DNA of 64,000 nt from JANXXV01 sp038230275 (GCA_038230275.1 JBBRNO010000009.1:33984-97983); one strand, 5' to 3'; positions 17,372-26,671 are shown, counted from the stretch's first letter. The notes: generated from the sequence alone by a model not told the origin. Made by a program: numbers and translations.

Positions 17372-18330
17372 TCGGGCATCACCCAACGGATTTGGGAATG
17401 CGCGAATAGCTCCAGCACAGACTCGCGATCCGTACCAACCACCCGCTTGCTGACGTTCTTGACGTCGGCCCAGGTGCCGTTAATCCTGTCGAGTTTGTGC
17501 ACTGTCCGGACTTGCGTCTGTCGATTCTCGCTGTTGATGTACGCGGATCCGGAATCGGTCATAAACGCACCGATTACCGCGCTATTTGGTCCCAGGGAGA
17601 GTCCCGCCCACCGGCGCAGCATGGCCCCGGTGGTGGAAGAAACCTCGATCCATTCTTTGGACTTACTGACGTAAACGCCGACATGATCGCCGGAAACTGA
17701 AAGGTACGATTGTGAAACCGGCCCCGCGTGCCCGGGAAGAGAAAAAAGGCTGCGCGGGATTGCCGAACGGATCACCACGCCATCGCGGCCATAGTGCCGC
17801 AGAATATTGTATTCGGGGAGTTCCCTGCCGCCGGCATCCAGTTCCCAACCTAGAGCCCAGACAGATCCATCGGGGCTGAAGCAAATCCGGCGGGGAGAAA
17901 AGGGCGCGGTGCGAACCAGCTGCAGCCGTTTCCCAGCCGGACTGAGGAACAGAATATATCCGCTGGCTTGCCCGTCACGCCAGCTTGCGCCGCCCGCAAC
18001 GGCCAGTCCGCCTTGCGGAGACACCGCGACATCAGCGATGCTATTTTCCACCGCATCCGGTATGGATACTACCGCCGCCGTCAAATCTTTACCGTTAGCG
18101 TCCTGCAGGTAAACGGTGGGCGTGGTGCTTCCGTCCGGGATTTCAAAGCGAACGAAAAAGCCGTTGTCCCATTTGGGAATAACTACTGTCCGGCCGCCGC
18201 CCACGTCTTCCAACGTGACGTGTTTTGCGGGCTTCGCGGCATCCGCAGCCACGGCTGAACTTGCCGCCATCAGGGATGATCCGGCGAGAGTGAGCAAGAA
18301 TTTTACGGTTGATTTCATCATGCCTCTCAA
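17368..18330 (-). CDS. Exported protein of unknown function (propeller-like)
   Basis: A 320-residue protein with a signal peptide (MMKSTVKFLLTLAGSSLMA, cleavage probably after AVAADA). The mature part has repeating hydrophobic/Gly segments typical of beta-propeller blades (for example VAVSPQGGLAVAGG and ICFSPDGSVWALGW), but no named family is recognised. Several Met codons are possible between 18330 and 18318; ATG at 18321 or 18318 fits the signal peptide best. It is convergent with the receptor gene and divergent from the sialidase-like gene, separated by only ~60 bp. Confidence 0.7.
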   Translation of the reverse strand: MRGMMKSTVKFLLTLAGSSLMAASSAVAADAAKPAKHVTLEDVGGGRTVVIPKWDNGFFVRFEIPDGSTTPTVYLQDANGKDLTAAVVSIPDAVENSIADVAVSPQGGLAVAGGASWRDGQASGYILFLSPAGKRLQLVRTAPFSPRRICFSPDGSVWALGWELDAGGRELPEYNILRHYGRDGVVIRSAIPRSLFSLPGHAGPVSQSYLSVSGDHVGVYVSKSKEWIEVSSTTGAMLRRWAGLSLGPNSAVIGAFMTDSGSAYINSENRQTQVRTVHKLDRINGTWADVKNVSKRVVGTDRESVLELFAHSQIRWVMPD

Positions 18331-18391
18331 CTCCGATTGTCACAGAAAACATGGGTGGAGCGGGAAAACAGAAATCGAAGTAACCTTGTAG

Positions 18392-19432
18392 GTGAACATT
18401 ATGATTCTGCCAGCTCTAATCTTGATGGCCGTCCGGATTCAATCCGACGCGCCGGCCGTGGAATACCGTCAACCGCAACTCGCCGCTGGAAACGGAATGG
18501 TCGCCATGACGTATGGCGCGGGGAAGTCCATCTATTTCACTTCATCCCGCGACAACGGGCATACGTTCGGCCCGCCAGTGATGGTAGCGGCAGAGGGAGT
18601 GATGTCGCTGGGTCGCCATCGTGGCCCCCGCGTCAGTATTCTGCCGAATGCCATAGTCATCACGTCGGTCGCGGGGAAGCCGGCTGAAGCAGATCTCCGG
18701 TCTTGGCGATCCACGGACAACGGCAAGACGTGGCTACCTGGCGGCGCGATCAACGATGTACCCGGGGCAGCGCGCGAAGGGCTCTTCGCAATCGGGTCCG
18801 ATCAGAAAGGGAATATGTTCGCCGCGTGGCTCGATCTGCGCGCCAAGGGCACCCGGCTCTACGGCTCGCGGTCGGTAGACGGCGGCGTCACTTGGTCGAA
18901 GAACGTACTGGTGTATGAATCCCCCGACGGAACGATTTGCCAGTGCTGCCACCCGTCAGTTGCCATGGACCGGCAGGGGCGCATCTCCGTCATGTGGCGA
19001 AATGCGCTGCAAGGATCGCGCGACATGTACGTCACCAGCTCGGCCGATGGACTGAAGTTTGAAAAGGCGCAAAAAATGGGTACCGGCACCTGGCAGTTAA
19101 ACGCCTGCCCGATGGACGGTGGTGGACTGGCCGTCGACGAACACGGGCCGGTCTCAGCCTGGCGGCGGGATGGGCAGATCTTCCTGGCGCGGCCCGGTGA
19201 GGCGGAGACCCTGCTGGGCACCGGAAAGGACGTTGCATTGGCCATCGGGAAGAAGGGGCTGTACACGGCATGGTCCGGCGCTGGTGGCATTCAAGTTCGA
19301 TTGCCTGGCGCGAAGTCGGCTACGCCGCTCCATCGCGAAGGCGCTTTCGTGAATTTGCTGGCGCTGCCCGATGGCACCGTGCTGGCTGCCTGGGAACACC
19401 AAGGTTCCCTCACCGTGGAACCTCTCCCTTGA
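18392..19432 (+). CDS. Exported sialidase/BNR-repeat-like protein
   Basis: A 346-residue protein with a short hydrophobic N-terminus and Asp-box repeats of the sialidase fold: SSRDNGHTF, RSTDNGKTW and RSVDGGVTW. A CQCCHPS segment around residues 187-193 contains a clustered Cys trio followed by His, which I associate with exported sialidase-like proteins of this phylum. The catalytic Arg triad and Tyr/Glu pair of true sialidases are not evident, so glycoside hydrolysis is not claimed. It is a single gene; ATG at 18392 is used. Confidence 0.72.
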   Translation: MNIMILPALILMAVRIQSDAPAVEYRQPQLAAGNGMVAMTYGAGKSIYFTSSRDNGHTFGPPVMVAAEGVMSLGRHRGPRVSILPNAIVITSVAGKPAEADLRSWRSTDNGKTWLPGGAINDVPGAAREGLFAIGSDQKGNMFAAWLDLRAKGTRLYGSRSVDGGVTWSKNVLVYESPDGTICQCCHPSVAMDRQGRISVMWRNALQGSRDMYVTSSADGLKFEKAQKMGTGTWQLNACPMDGGGLAVDEHGPVSAWRRDGQIFLARPGEAETLLGTGKDVALAIGKKGLYTAWSGAGGIQVRLPGAKSATPLHREGAFVNLLALPDGTVLAAWEHQGSLTVEPLP

Positions 19433-19482
19433 GGGCGTTTGGGCGGGTATGAGATGCTGGAAGTTTCCCTTCCGCCCAGTCA

Positions 19483-22400
19483 ATGTATTTACGCAAGCAT
19501 CTCACCTCGTACTTTGAAACAGTGATCCGGAGCCGGGGCTCCGATCTTTTTTTCTGGCGCAAGATCACCATTCTGTCCGGCGACAACACGGAAGTGACGG
19601 CCACCGCGGAAGGGACGCAACTCTACTTTGTGCGCCTGATCAGGCAAGACCAGGCTATTCATGCTTACTGTGACTGTCCGTATTTCGATTCCGACGGACC
19701 GTGCAAACATCTCTGGGCGACCATCCTGGCGGCAGAGTCGAAAAACTACCTGCTGGGCTTCAGCGGCAAGCTGCGGTTGGAACTGGATTCCCCCGATGAT
19801 TTCGATCCGTCCAGTTTTGACTTACTCCCCACGCCCGCCACCAAGCCATCGGAACGGCGAAAGATTATGGCGCCAGCGCCAAGGACACCGCAATGGAGGG
19901 AGATTGTTTCCAGACTCCCGCCGGAGATGGTTGGCTCGGTACAACGCGAAGTCTGGCGGTCCGACCGCGAGATTTACTACCTCATCGATGCCGCGGCCTC
20001 TGGATCGAACATCGCCGGCCTTCCGCTGGAAGTGAACTACCGCGAACGGAAGCAAACCGGTGAGTGGGGCAAATTGAAGAACACACGCATCCCCCGTTCG
20101 GCCGTGCCACAGATTCCCGATCCCTTGGACCGTGAGATTCTAACGGTGCTGGGCGGCGTTCCCGACCCCTACGCGTATCAATACGATTCGCTGCCGCTAG
20201 TGTTTCGCTTGAAGCATACCGTTCCAGATTTGTTGCTTCCCAAAATGTGCGCAACCGGCCGCTGCCTGTTGCGCGCCAGCAGTCTGACGCCGCTGGAATC
20301 CATGAAGCCGCTGGCCTGGGACGGCGGGGCTCCCTGGCAATTCCGGCTGTTGGTGGAACGCGACGGAGCCAACTGGCAAGTCCGCGGGAAATTCGGCCGC
20401 GACGAGCAATCCATGGAATTGGGCGATCCCATCCTCTATCTGGAAGACGGGTTCCTGATTCACCACGGCCGCATTGCCCGATTCGACGACGGCGGTGCAC
20501 CTGCCTGGCTACAGCTTCTGCTGCGACAGCCGTTTATTTCCGTGCCTGCCGAACAGGGGGAAGAGTTTGTAGAAGAGATTCTCAAGCGGCCCAAACCGCC
20601 CCGGATCGACTGGCCGGCCGAGTTGCAGTACGAGAGCGTACTGACCACTCCGGTGCCGCGCGTAGAGATTCACGAAGAGCAGCGGGCGCATTGGAAGAGC
20701 AAGAGCGAGCGGCTGGAGGCAGTGCTTTCCTTCGACTACGACGGCAAGAAGATTCCAGCCCGGTCCGCTTCCCAGGGGCATTACGACGCAGGGACGCGAA
20801 AATATTTCTTGCGCGACCGCGACCTGGAAGTGGCCGCCGCGCAAAAAATGCGCGAGCTGGGCTTCAAGCCGGTTACCGCCACCTATGCCTTCTCCGATGC
20901 CGATTGGGAGCTGGCGCCGAAGAAGCTGCCGAACGCCGTGCGGGAGCTTGTCAAAGCGGGTTGGCATATTGAGGCCGAGGGCAAGATGTTCCGGAAACCG
21001 GGCGCCTTCCGGGCCGAACTCTCATCGGGCATCGATTGGTTTGAGCTTCACGGCGGCGTGCAATACGGCGATGCCGAGGCTTCGCTGCCGGAACTGCTGA
21101 AGGCCATTCAGAAGGGCGAGCAGATGGTCCGGCTGAGCGACGGCACGTTTGGAATTATTCCGGACGAGTTGCTGCAGAAATACGGAATGCTGGTCGGCTT
21201 CGGCCAGAACAAAGACGGTCACATTCGATTTTCGCGGGCGCAGGCGGGTCTGCTGGATGTGCTGTTGGCGGATCGCCCCGAGATTCAAGTGGACCAGATT
21301 TTTTCCCAGGCGCGCCTGGAGTTGCGCCGCTTCGATGGCATTTCAGCCGCGGTGCAACCTGCGGGATTTGTAGGCGAACTGCGGCACTATCAGCGGGAAG
21401 GCCTGGGCTGGATGGACTTCCTGCGCCGGTTCGGCATCGGCGGCTGCCTGGCGGACGATATGGGCGTCGGCAAGACTCCGCAGGTGTTGGCGATGCTGGA
21501 AGGACGGCGGCAGATCAGGGCGGAAGTGGGACCCTCTCTGGTTGTGGTGCCGCGTTCCTTGGTTTACAACTGGCAGCAGGAAGCGGCGCGATTTTGTCCG
21601 CAATTGCGCGTGCTGGACCACACCGGCGTGGGGCGCGCCAAGGACCTGAAGCAGTTTGACGACTACGACCTGATTCTGACCACATACGGCACGCTGCGCC
21701 GGGATGTAGTGGATTTCGAAACTACACGGTTCGATTATGTGGTGCTGGACGAGGCGCAAGCGATCAAGAATGCGGCCAGCGAATCGGCGAAGGCCGCGCG
21801 GCTGCTTCAGGCCAATCACCGGTTGGTGATGAGCGGGACGCCGGTGGAAAATCACCTGGGTGAACTCTGGAGCCTGTTCGAGTTTCTGAATCCAGGAATG
21901 TTGGGAAACGCGTCGGTGTTCCAATCGGCGGGCGGCGCCATGCGGAATCCGGATGAGGCTTCGCGGCACATGCTGGCAAAGGCAGTGCGCCCGTTCATTC
22001 TAAGGCGCACAAAAGATCAGGTGGCCAAAGAGTTGCCCGCGAAGCTGGAACAAACGCTGTTCTGCGAACTGGACCCCGTGCAGCGGAAACACTACAACGA
22101 ACTGCGCGATCATTTCCGCAACGCGCTGTTGAAGAACGTGGAGAGCGTGGGGCTTGCCAAATCGAAGATGATGATTCTGGAAGCACTGCTGCGCTTGCGG
22201 CAGGCCGCGTGTCATCCGGGGTTGATCGACAAGAAGCGGACCGGCGAATCCAGCGCGAAGCTGGAGATACTGCTGTCGCAATTGAGCCAGGTGATGGAAG
22301 AAGGGCACAAGGCGCTGGTGTTTTCGCAGTTCACCAGCATGCTCTCGATCGTGCGCGAGAACCTGGACCGCGACGGCGTGGTGTATGAATACCTGGACGG

Positions 22401-22758
22401 AAAAACGAAAGACCGGCAGGCGCGTGTGGAGCGGTTTCAGAACGATCCGGACTGCAAGTTGTTTCTGGTGAGTTTGAAGGCAGGCGGCGTAGGATTAAAT
22501 CTGACCGCCGCCGAGTATGTTTTTCTGCTGGACCCCTGGTGGAATCCAGCAGTGGAATCGCAGGCCATTGACCGCGCGCACCGCATTGGCCAGAGCAAGC
22601 GCGTGTTCGCCTACCGCTTGATCGCGCGCGAGACGGTGGAAGAAAAGGTGCTTGAGCTGCAAGTGAAGAAACGCGATCTGGCGGATGCGATCATCAACGC
22701 GGATAACCGGTTGGTGGGCGATATGAAACGCGAGGATCTGGAACTCCTGTTCTCATAG
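19483..22758 (+). CDS. SNF2-family helicase with N-terminal SWIM zinc finger
   Basis: A 1091-residue protein. A SWIM finger (YCDCPYFDSDGPCKHLW, Cys-x-Cys...Cys-x-His) lies near residues 62-78. A bacterial SNF2-associated region fills the middle. The SNF2 ATPase begins near 640: HYQREGLGWMDFL, then DDMGVGKT (Walker A, near 658) and DEAQ (Walker B, near 755), with the helicase C-terminal part showing LVFSQFTSM, SLKAGGVGLNLT and DRAHRIGQ. It is an ATP-dependent dsDNA translocase; bacterial members are linked to RNA polymerase recycling or DNA repair, without firm assignment. It is a single gene, normal length, with the SWIM domain fused as in the RapA/HepA-like SWIM group. The ATG at 19483 has no strong SD. 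Confidence 0.92.
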   Translation: MYLRKHLTSYFETVIRSRGSDLFFWRKITILSGDNTEVTATAEGTQLYFVRLIRQDQAIHAYCDCPYFDSDGPCKHLWATILAAESKNYLLGFSGKLRLELDSPDDFDPSSFDLLPTPATKPSERRKIMAPAPRTPQWREIVSRLPPEMVGSVQREVWRSDREIYYLIDAAASGSNIAGLPLEVNYRERKQTGEWGKLKNTRIPRSAVPQIPDPLDREILTVLGGVPDPYAYQYDSLPLVFRLKHTVPDLLLPKMCATGRCLLRASSLTPLESMKPLAWDGGAPWQFRLLVERDGANWQVRGKFGRDEQSMELGDPILYLEDGFLIHHGRIARFDDGGAPAWLQLLLRQPFISVPAEQGEEFVEEILKRPKPPRIDWPAELQYESVLTTPVPRVEIHEEQRAHWKSKSERLEAVLSFDYDGKKIPARSASQGHYDAGTRKYFLRDRDLEVAAAQKMRELGFKPVTATYAFSDADWELAPKKLPNAVRELVKAGWHIEAEGKMFRKPGAFRAELSSGIDWFELHGGVQYGDAEASLPELLKAIQKGEQMVRLSDGTFGIIPDELLQKYGMLVGFGQNKDGHIRFSRAQAGLLDVLLADRPEIQVDQIFSQARLELRRFDGISAAVQPAGFVGELRHYQREGLGWMDFLRRFGIGGCLADDMGVGKTPQVLAMLEGRRQIRAEVGPSLVVVPRSLVYNWQQEAARFCPQLRVLDHTGVGRAKDLKQFDDYDLILTTYGTLRRDVVDFETTRFDYVVLDEAQAIKNAASESAKAARLLQANHRLVMSGTPVENHLGELWSLFEFLNPGMLGNASVFQSAGGAMRNPDEASRHMLAKAVRPFILRRTKDQVAKELPAKLEQTLFCELDPVQRKHYNELRDHFRNALLKNVESVGLAKSKMMILEALLRLRQAACHPGLIDKKRTGESSAKLEILLSQLSQVMEEGHKALVFSQFTSMLSIVRENLDRDGVVYEYLDGKTKDRQARVERFQNDPDCKLFLVSLKAGGVGLNLTAAEYVFLLDPWWNPAVESQAIDRAHRIGQSKRVFAYRLIARETVEEKVLELQVKKRDLADAIINADNRLVGDMKREDLELLFS

Positions 22759-22771
22759 CGCCCGTTGCACC

Positions 22772-23098
22772 CTATTTATCTTCGCCCGGCGCGCGGTACT
22801 TGGAAGGCAGCGCCAGCGCCTGATCCACTTCATCGATGGTCAAGAGCGGCGTGGTCTTGATGCGAACCAATCCGGTCGATCCAGTGGCCAAGGACAGTGC
22901 GGCGGCGGCGATATTGTCCGGCGCCTCCACAATCAGCACTACGTCGTCTGAGCCGAAGGCGAAGTAAAAGCTCTCCAGCTTGCCCTTGATTTGTTTCATT
23001 GCCGCTTGAACGGCAGCTTTACGGCCGGAGGCTTTGTCCTTGGCCAGTCCCTTGAGTCCATCCGCGGTGTAGCTTGCTTGAATCAGATACTTTGGCAT
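22772..23098 (-). CDS. GYD-domain protein
   Basis: A 108-residue protein starting MPKYLIQASYTADGLKGL at the ATG at 23098, with an AAGGAT site just upstream; an earlier in-frame ATG (23122) is not preferred. The sequence has the ferredoxin-like GYD-domain pattern, including the central FYFAFGSDDVVLIVEAPD strand-turn-strand. GYD proteins are small cytosolic dimers without an agreed function. It follows another small dimeric-barrel-like gene on the same strand by ~100 bp. It is convergent with the helicase gene. Confidence 0.82.
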   Translation of the reverse strand: MPKYLIQASYTADGLKGLAKDKASGRKAAVQAAMKQIKGKLESFYFAFGSDDVVLIVEAPDNIAAAALSLATGSTGLVRIKTTPLLTIDEVDQALALPSKYRAPGEDK

Positions 23099-23197
23099 GA
23101 GTTTATCCTTTTGGGGCGGCACTGCAAAGCCCCGTGCAATCCAGTGATTGTACTGAGGCGCAAACCGGAAAGCAACGAAAAGCGGCGAATTGTCGCG

Positions 23198-23476
23198 CTA
23201 CAGTTCGAACTTCTGATCCAGGACAAATATTCGGACGCTCTCCCGCCGGATGCCATCAAAGGCCATCGCTTCCGCCGTCGCTGGGGAATGCAGGCCCGCC
23301 ATGTAAACGGCCACGTCTTCCGGTTCGAAGCAGACGGCAACTTCATTGGTTCCGAGTGTTCCGAAACTGATCGGGTCTTTGACTGTCTGACTCCGGAAGA
23401 GGTCGCCGTGGGTGCGGAAACCCGCTTCCCATTTCACCAGATCTTCTACCTGCGCTACGATGACAACCTTGGCCAT
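23198..23476 (-). CDS. Small dimeric alpha-beta-barrel-like protein
   Basis: A 92-residue protein beginning MAKVVIVAQVEDLVKWEAGF, with GGAG in the leader 6-8 bases upstream of the ATG at 23476. The pattern (a strand, an amphipathic helix with KWEAGFRTHGDLFRSQ, another strand EVAVCFEPEDVAVY, then a C-terminal VRIFVLDQ strand) suits a ferredoxin-like fold similar to the GYD neighbour. I do not recognise a named function. It probably shares a transcript with the GYD gene. Confidence 0.7.
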   Translation of the reverse strand: MAKVVIVAQVEDLVKWEAGFRTHGDLFRSQTVKDPISFGTLGTNEVAVCFEPEDVAVYMAGLHSPATAEAMAFDGIRRESVRIFVLDQKFEL

Positions 23477-23569
23477 TTCCAGGCTCCTTTAGTGGCTCAC
23501 GCCGGCTCCAAACATAGCAAAAGCCGTTACGGGCGGCAACCCGGAATTCTACGCGCATATGCTATACCC

Positions 23570-24421
23570 ATGCGATTTGCGTCTGTCCTGCTGATCTCCA
23601 CCGGACTGTTCGCCCAGACTGCTTCCCTGACGGTGGAAGCGCCGCCGCGCACCCTTCCCGCCCACGTCTCCGCTAAGCTAAGCGCAGCTGATCGGGAACT
23701 GTTCGGCAAGCTGATGACGGTGGGGCTGGAAGCTGCATGGTCGGCGGTGACGCTCCAAGGGTATGCGCTCTGCTTCATCAACGAACTGACGCCGCTGAAT
23801 GCAGACCGGCGCATGGTGGGCCGCGCGCGGACTTTGCGCTACCTGCCTAATCGCAAAGATCTGCGCGAGAAGATCTACGCGGCGGGTCCGCAGCTAAATT
23901 ATCGCTCCGCCGAAGAAGCCCAGCCCGGCGATGTGCTGGTATTCGACGCCGGGGGTGAGACGCACTCCACGGTATCGGGCGCCATGGTGACCACTCGCTT
24001 CCTGATGCGCGGCGGCGCCGGAATCCTGGTGGACGGATGCATGCGCGATGTTCCGGATCTGGCTGCCATGCCGGCGAGCATCTACTTGCGTTGCGGCCAT
24101 GCTTCCAGTGTTAGTCCGTTGATGCTGAGTGTCGATTATCAAGTGCCCGTGCGCATTGGCGGCGTAACTGTGACACCGGGCGACCTTCTTGTCGGCGAAC
24201 GCCACGGGGTGCTGGTCATCCCGGCGTCTATCGTGGATGAGATCTTGAATAGCGATCATGCGATGCTTCGACCTTCGCAGGATCGCCCGCCGCTTACGCC
24301 GTCAGTTCGCGCCCCAATAGCGCAGAGACTTTCAGCAAGGAGTACGGCGCCTCCTGCGAATCCATCACCCGCGCGATCTCCGCGTCTGTCAAATGAAATT
24401 GCTCCCGCAGATGCAAAATGA
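23570..24421 (+). CDS. RraA/HMG-aldolase-like protein with apparent signal peptide
   Basis: A 283-residue frame starting at the ATG at 23570 (MRFASVLLISTGLFAQTASL, which looks like a Sec signal peptide). Residues ~30-225 show the RraA/4-hydroxy-4-methyl-2-oxoglutarate aldolase fold: GRARTLRYLP, PGDVLVFDAGG, a GGAGILVDGCMRDVPDL segment with the Gly-rich and Arg-Asp active-site signature, and PGDLLVGERHGVLVIP. After VDEILNSDHAML the sequence turns Ser/Pro/Arg-rich and overlaps the convergent small gene by 128 bp, so the last ~50 residues are probably not conserved. Members of the family are usually cytosolic, so export is unusual. Confidence 0.75.
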   Translation: MRFASVLLISTGLFAQTASLTVEAPPRTLPAHVSAKLSAADRELFGKLMTVGLEAAWSAVTLQGYALCFINELTPLNADRRMVGRARTLRYLPNRKDLREKIYAAGPQLNYRSAEEAQPGDVLVFDAGGETHSTVSGAMVTTRFLMRGGAGILVDGCMRDVPDLAAMPASIYLRCGHASSVSPLMLSVDYQVPVRIGGVTVTPGDLLVGERHGVLVIPASIVDEILNSDHAMLRPSQDRPPLTPSVRAPIAQRLSARSTAPPANPSPARSPRLSNEIAPADAK

Positions 24422-24572
24422 ATTTCACCTTGTATTCCTGATGCATCGAAAGAAAGGTGGTTCCATTCTTCTCCACAGTGGAAATCCAATCGAACCGTTT
24501 CATGTCCATAAGGACACTCTCGGTCGTCTTCAAGTGCTGTGCAGTAACTGTTAGTGACTGGTAGCTAGGCAT
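24294..24572 (-). CDS. Small hypothetical protein downstream of the SulP gene
   Basis: A 92-residue frame from the ATG at 24572 (MPSYQSLTV); an internal start at MDMKRFDWI is also possible. The C-terminal ~70 residues look like a compact helical domain (EYKVKFILHLREQFHLTDAEIARVMDS), vaguely resembling a helix-turn-helix-like or signalling adaptor, but I name no family. It starts 13 bp after the SulP stop and so may be the last gene of the ArsR-SulP unit. It overlaps the low-complexity end of the RraA-like gene on the other strand. Confidence 0.5.
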   Translation of the reverse strand: MPSYQSLTVTAQHLKTTESVLMDMKRFDWISTVEKNGTTFLSMHQEYKVKFILHLREQFHLTDAEIARVMDSQEAPYSLLKVSALLGRELTA

Positions 24573-24585
24573 AATTTGAAATTGT

Positions 24586-26316
24586 TTAGATCGATCCGTG
24601 TTTCCCCAGATGTTCGGCGGCGGCAGCCCCCACACCCGAAAACCCGGCGGCGATCTCACGCGCCCGGTCCAAGGCGGTTTGCACGTCGGGAAGAATATTC
24701 TCCGCGCCGATGTACTCCACGAATTCGGATTGCATCAGGAATTCCGCCGGTTGACGCCGCGCGCCGCAGAACAGCAGCGTTCTGCCGGAGCGTCGCAGAC
24801 GGTCTGAAAATACTTGCAGCGCATGGAGTCCGGTGGCGTCGATGGCGGTCATATTGCGCAACCGGATGATCACGATCTCCGGGTATCTGGAAAGGTCTGC
24901 CGTCTCATCGGCAAGCTTATCGGTGGTGCCGAATAGAAACGGGCCGTGGATACGGAGAATGGAAACGTACGCCGGCACCTGCTTGTCTTGCAAAATATGC
25001 GCCCGTCCGTCCTCGATGTATTCGGGCGTAACGATGGAAACGGTGGTGGTCTGCGAAACCCGGTAGATGTAGAGCAGGGAAGCCAGCGCCATGCCCACTT
25101 CCACCGCCACCGTCAGGTCCGCCATCACGGTCAACGCAAAAGTAATAAACCACACCGACTTGTCCGGCAATTCCAGACGCAGGATGTTGCCGATTTCCTT
25201 CCATTCGCCCATGTTGTAGGCGACCACAAACAGCACCGCGGCCAATGTGGCCAGCGGAATGAATTTCGCCAGCGGGGCCAAAAGAAGAATGACCGCAAGC
25301 AGCGTTAGCGCATGAACGATGCCCGCTACCGGAGTTCTTCCACCCGCCCGGAAATTCGTTGCCGTGCGCGCGATGGCGCCAGTGACTGGAATGCCACCCA
25401 CCAGGGGCGCCATCAAGTTGGCGACGCCTTGCGCCACCAATTCCGCATTGGAATTGTGACGGTCGCCGCACATCGAATCCGCCACCACGGCCGATAGCAG
25501 ACTCTCCACCGCGGCCAGAATCGCCACCGTCAGCGCAGCAGGGAATAGCGGAATTATCAGGTCGAAGCGAAACGCGGGAATTGCGAATGCAGGTAAGCCA
25601 CTGGGAATCCCGCCGAACTTGGAACCGATTGTTTCCACCGGAAGCTGCAACACCGCCACGCACAGCGTGCCCACAACCAGCGCGACGATGGAACCCGGCA
25701 GCTTCGGAACAAACTTCGGCACCATCAAGATCACCGCCAGTGAGACAATTGCCAAGGCCACAGTGACAATGTCGAAAGTGTGCCAGTTGGCGCCCAGGCT
25801 CTGCAGGCGCGCGACGAACTCACTGGGAATTTCTTTGATCCGCAGGCCAAGGAAATCTTTGATCTGTGTGGAGGCGATCAACAACGCGATGCCATTGGTA
25901 AAACCGATGACCACGGGCCGCGGAATGAACTTCACCGCATTGCCAAGTCCGGTGAAGCCAAGAAACAACAGGATTACCCCAGCCATCATCGTCACCATCA
26001 GCAGGCCTGACAGTCCATGCTTGGCGAGGATGCCCGCCACAATCACCACGAACGCACCGGTCGGGCCGCCAATCTGAATCCTGGACCCGCCCAGTACCGA
26101 AACGATCAGTCCGCCCACGATGGCCGTGTAGATGCCGGCTTGTGGCGTGACCCCGGATGCGATGCCAAACGCCATGGCAAGCGGCAGCGCCACGAGGCCG
26201 ACCGTGAGCCCGGCGATCAAATCGGCCCAAAATGCGTGGAGCGTATAGGATGGCAGACAATCCAACAGCCGGGGCCGCCAGTTCCGCCAGGGGATTCGCG
26301 CCAGTGCGTCTCTCAT
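24586..26316 (-). CDS. SulP-family anion transporter with C-terminal STAS domain
   Basis: A 576-residue inner-membrane transporter. The N-terminal half has the SulP signature (DLIAGLTVGLVALPLAMAF), many membrane helices, and GGSRIQIGGPTGAFVV. The STAS domain occupies about residues 440-560 (YVSILRIHGPFLFG ... VIIRLRNMTAIDATGLHAL). SulP proteins carry sulfate, bicarbonate or related anions by symport or exchange; the substrate cannot be read from the sequence. The start overlaps the end of the arsR gene by 4 bp (ATGA), so both are one operon controlled by that regulator and the operator at 26648. Confidence 0.9.
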   Translation of the reverse strand: MRDALARIPWRNWRPRLLDCLPSYTLHAFWADLIAGLTVGLVALPLAMAFGIASGVTPQAGIYTAIVGGLIVSVLGGSRIQIGGPTGAFVVIVAGILAKHGLSGLLMVTMMAGVILLFLGFTGLGNAVKFIPRPVVIGFTNGIALLIASTQIKDFLGLRIKEIPSEFVARLQSLGANWHTFDIVTVALAIVSLAVILMVPKFVPKLPGSIVALVVGTLCVAVLQLPVETIGSKFGGIPSGLPAFAIPAFRFDLIIPLFPAALTVAILAAVESLLSAVVADSMCGDRHNSNAELVAQGVANLMAPLVGGIPVTGAIARTATNFRAGGRTPVAGIVHALTLLAVILLLAPLAKFIPLATLAAVLFVVAYNMGEWKEIGNILRLELPDKSVWFITFALTVMADLTVAVEVGMALASLLYIYRVSQTTTVSIVTPEYIEDGRAHILQDKQVPAYVSILRIHGPFLFGTTDKLADETADLSRYPEIVIIRLRNMTAIDATGLHALQVFSDRLRRSGRTLLFCGARRQPAEFLMQSEFVEYIGAENILPDVQTALDRAREIAAGFSGVGAAAAEHLGKHGSI

Positions 26317-26639
26317 TGCTCGCGGATTCCTTGCAGCATGCTAACCGTTCCTGAAAGTTGCGAGAAAAAGTAGCGCCGTAAGATATTCAGAACCTCAATT
26401 AACGCCGGATCACGCAGCGAGTAGAAAACCTGGTTGCCCGCTTTGCGGCTGACGACGATCATTTTCGCGCGCAGTATCGCCAGATGCTGCGAAGCGTTCG
26501 CCTGCTCCAGTTCCAGCTTTTCAATCAGTTGGCCGGCGGAGAGTTCGCCATCGCGCAAGCTCTCCACGATGGCGATCCGTGTGGGATGAGCAAGGCCCTG
26601 GAAAATCTCAGCCTTGAATCCGCGCAAGTCGCTATTCAT
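26313..26639 (-). CDS. ArsR-family winged-helix repressor (Cys-less)
   Basis: A 108-residue ArsR/SmtB-type repressor from the ATG at 26639 (MNSDLRGFKAEIFQGLAHPTR). The HTH is EQANASQHLAILRAKMIVVSRKAGNQVFYSL. It contains no cysteine at all, so the thiol-based metal or persulfide sensing sites of many relatives cannot operate; the signal it responds to is unknown. It is the first gene of the arsR-sulP operon and is divergent from the beta-lactamase. A perfect 9-bp inverted repeat (26648-26671) lies 9 bp upstream of its start codon, consistent with autoregulation. Confidence 0.88.
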   Translation of the reverse strand: MNSDLRGFKAEIFQGLAHPTRIAIVESLRDGELSAGQLIEKLELEQANASQHLAILRAKMIVVSRKAGNQVFYSLRDPALIEVLNILRRYFFSQLSGTVSMLQGIREQ

Positions 26640-26647
26640 TGATATTA

Positions 26648-26671
26648 GTATATTCGATTGTACGAATATAC
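26648..26671. promoter_or_regulatory. ArsR-type operator palindrome
   Basis: A perfect inverted repeat, GTATATTCG, 6 bases, CGAATATAC, lies in the 56-bp gap between the divergent arsR (start 26639) and beta-lactamase (start 26696) genes. The arms and AT-rich centre are typical of ArsR operators. Position alone implies that the ArsR protein represses its own operon and may also affect the beta-lactamase promoter. Confidence 0.8.
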
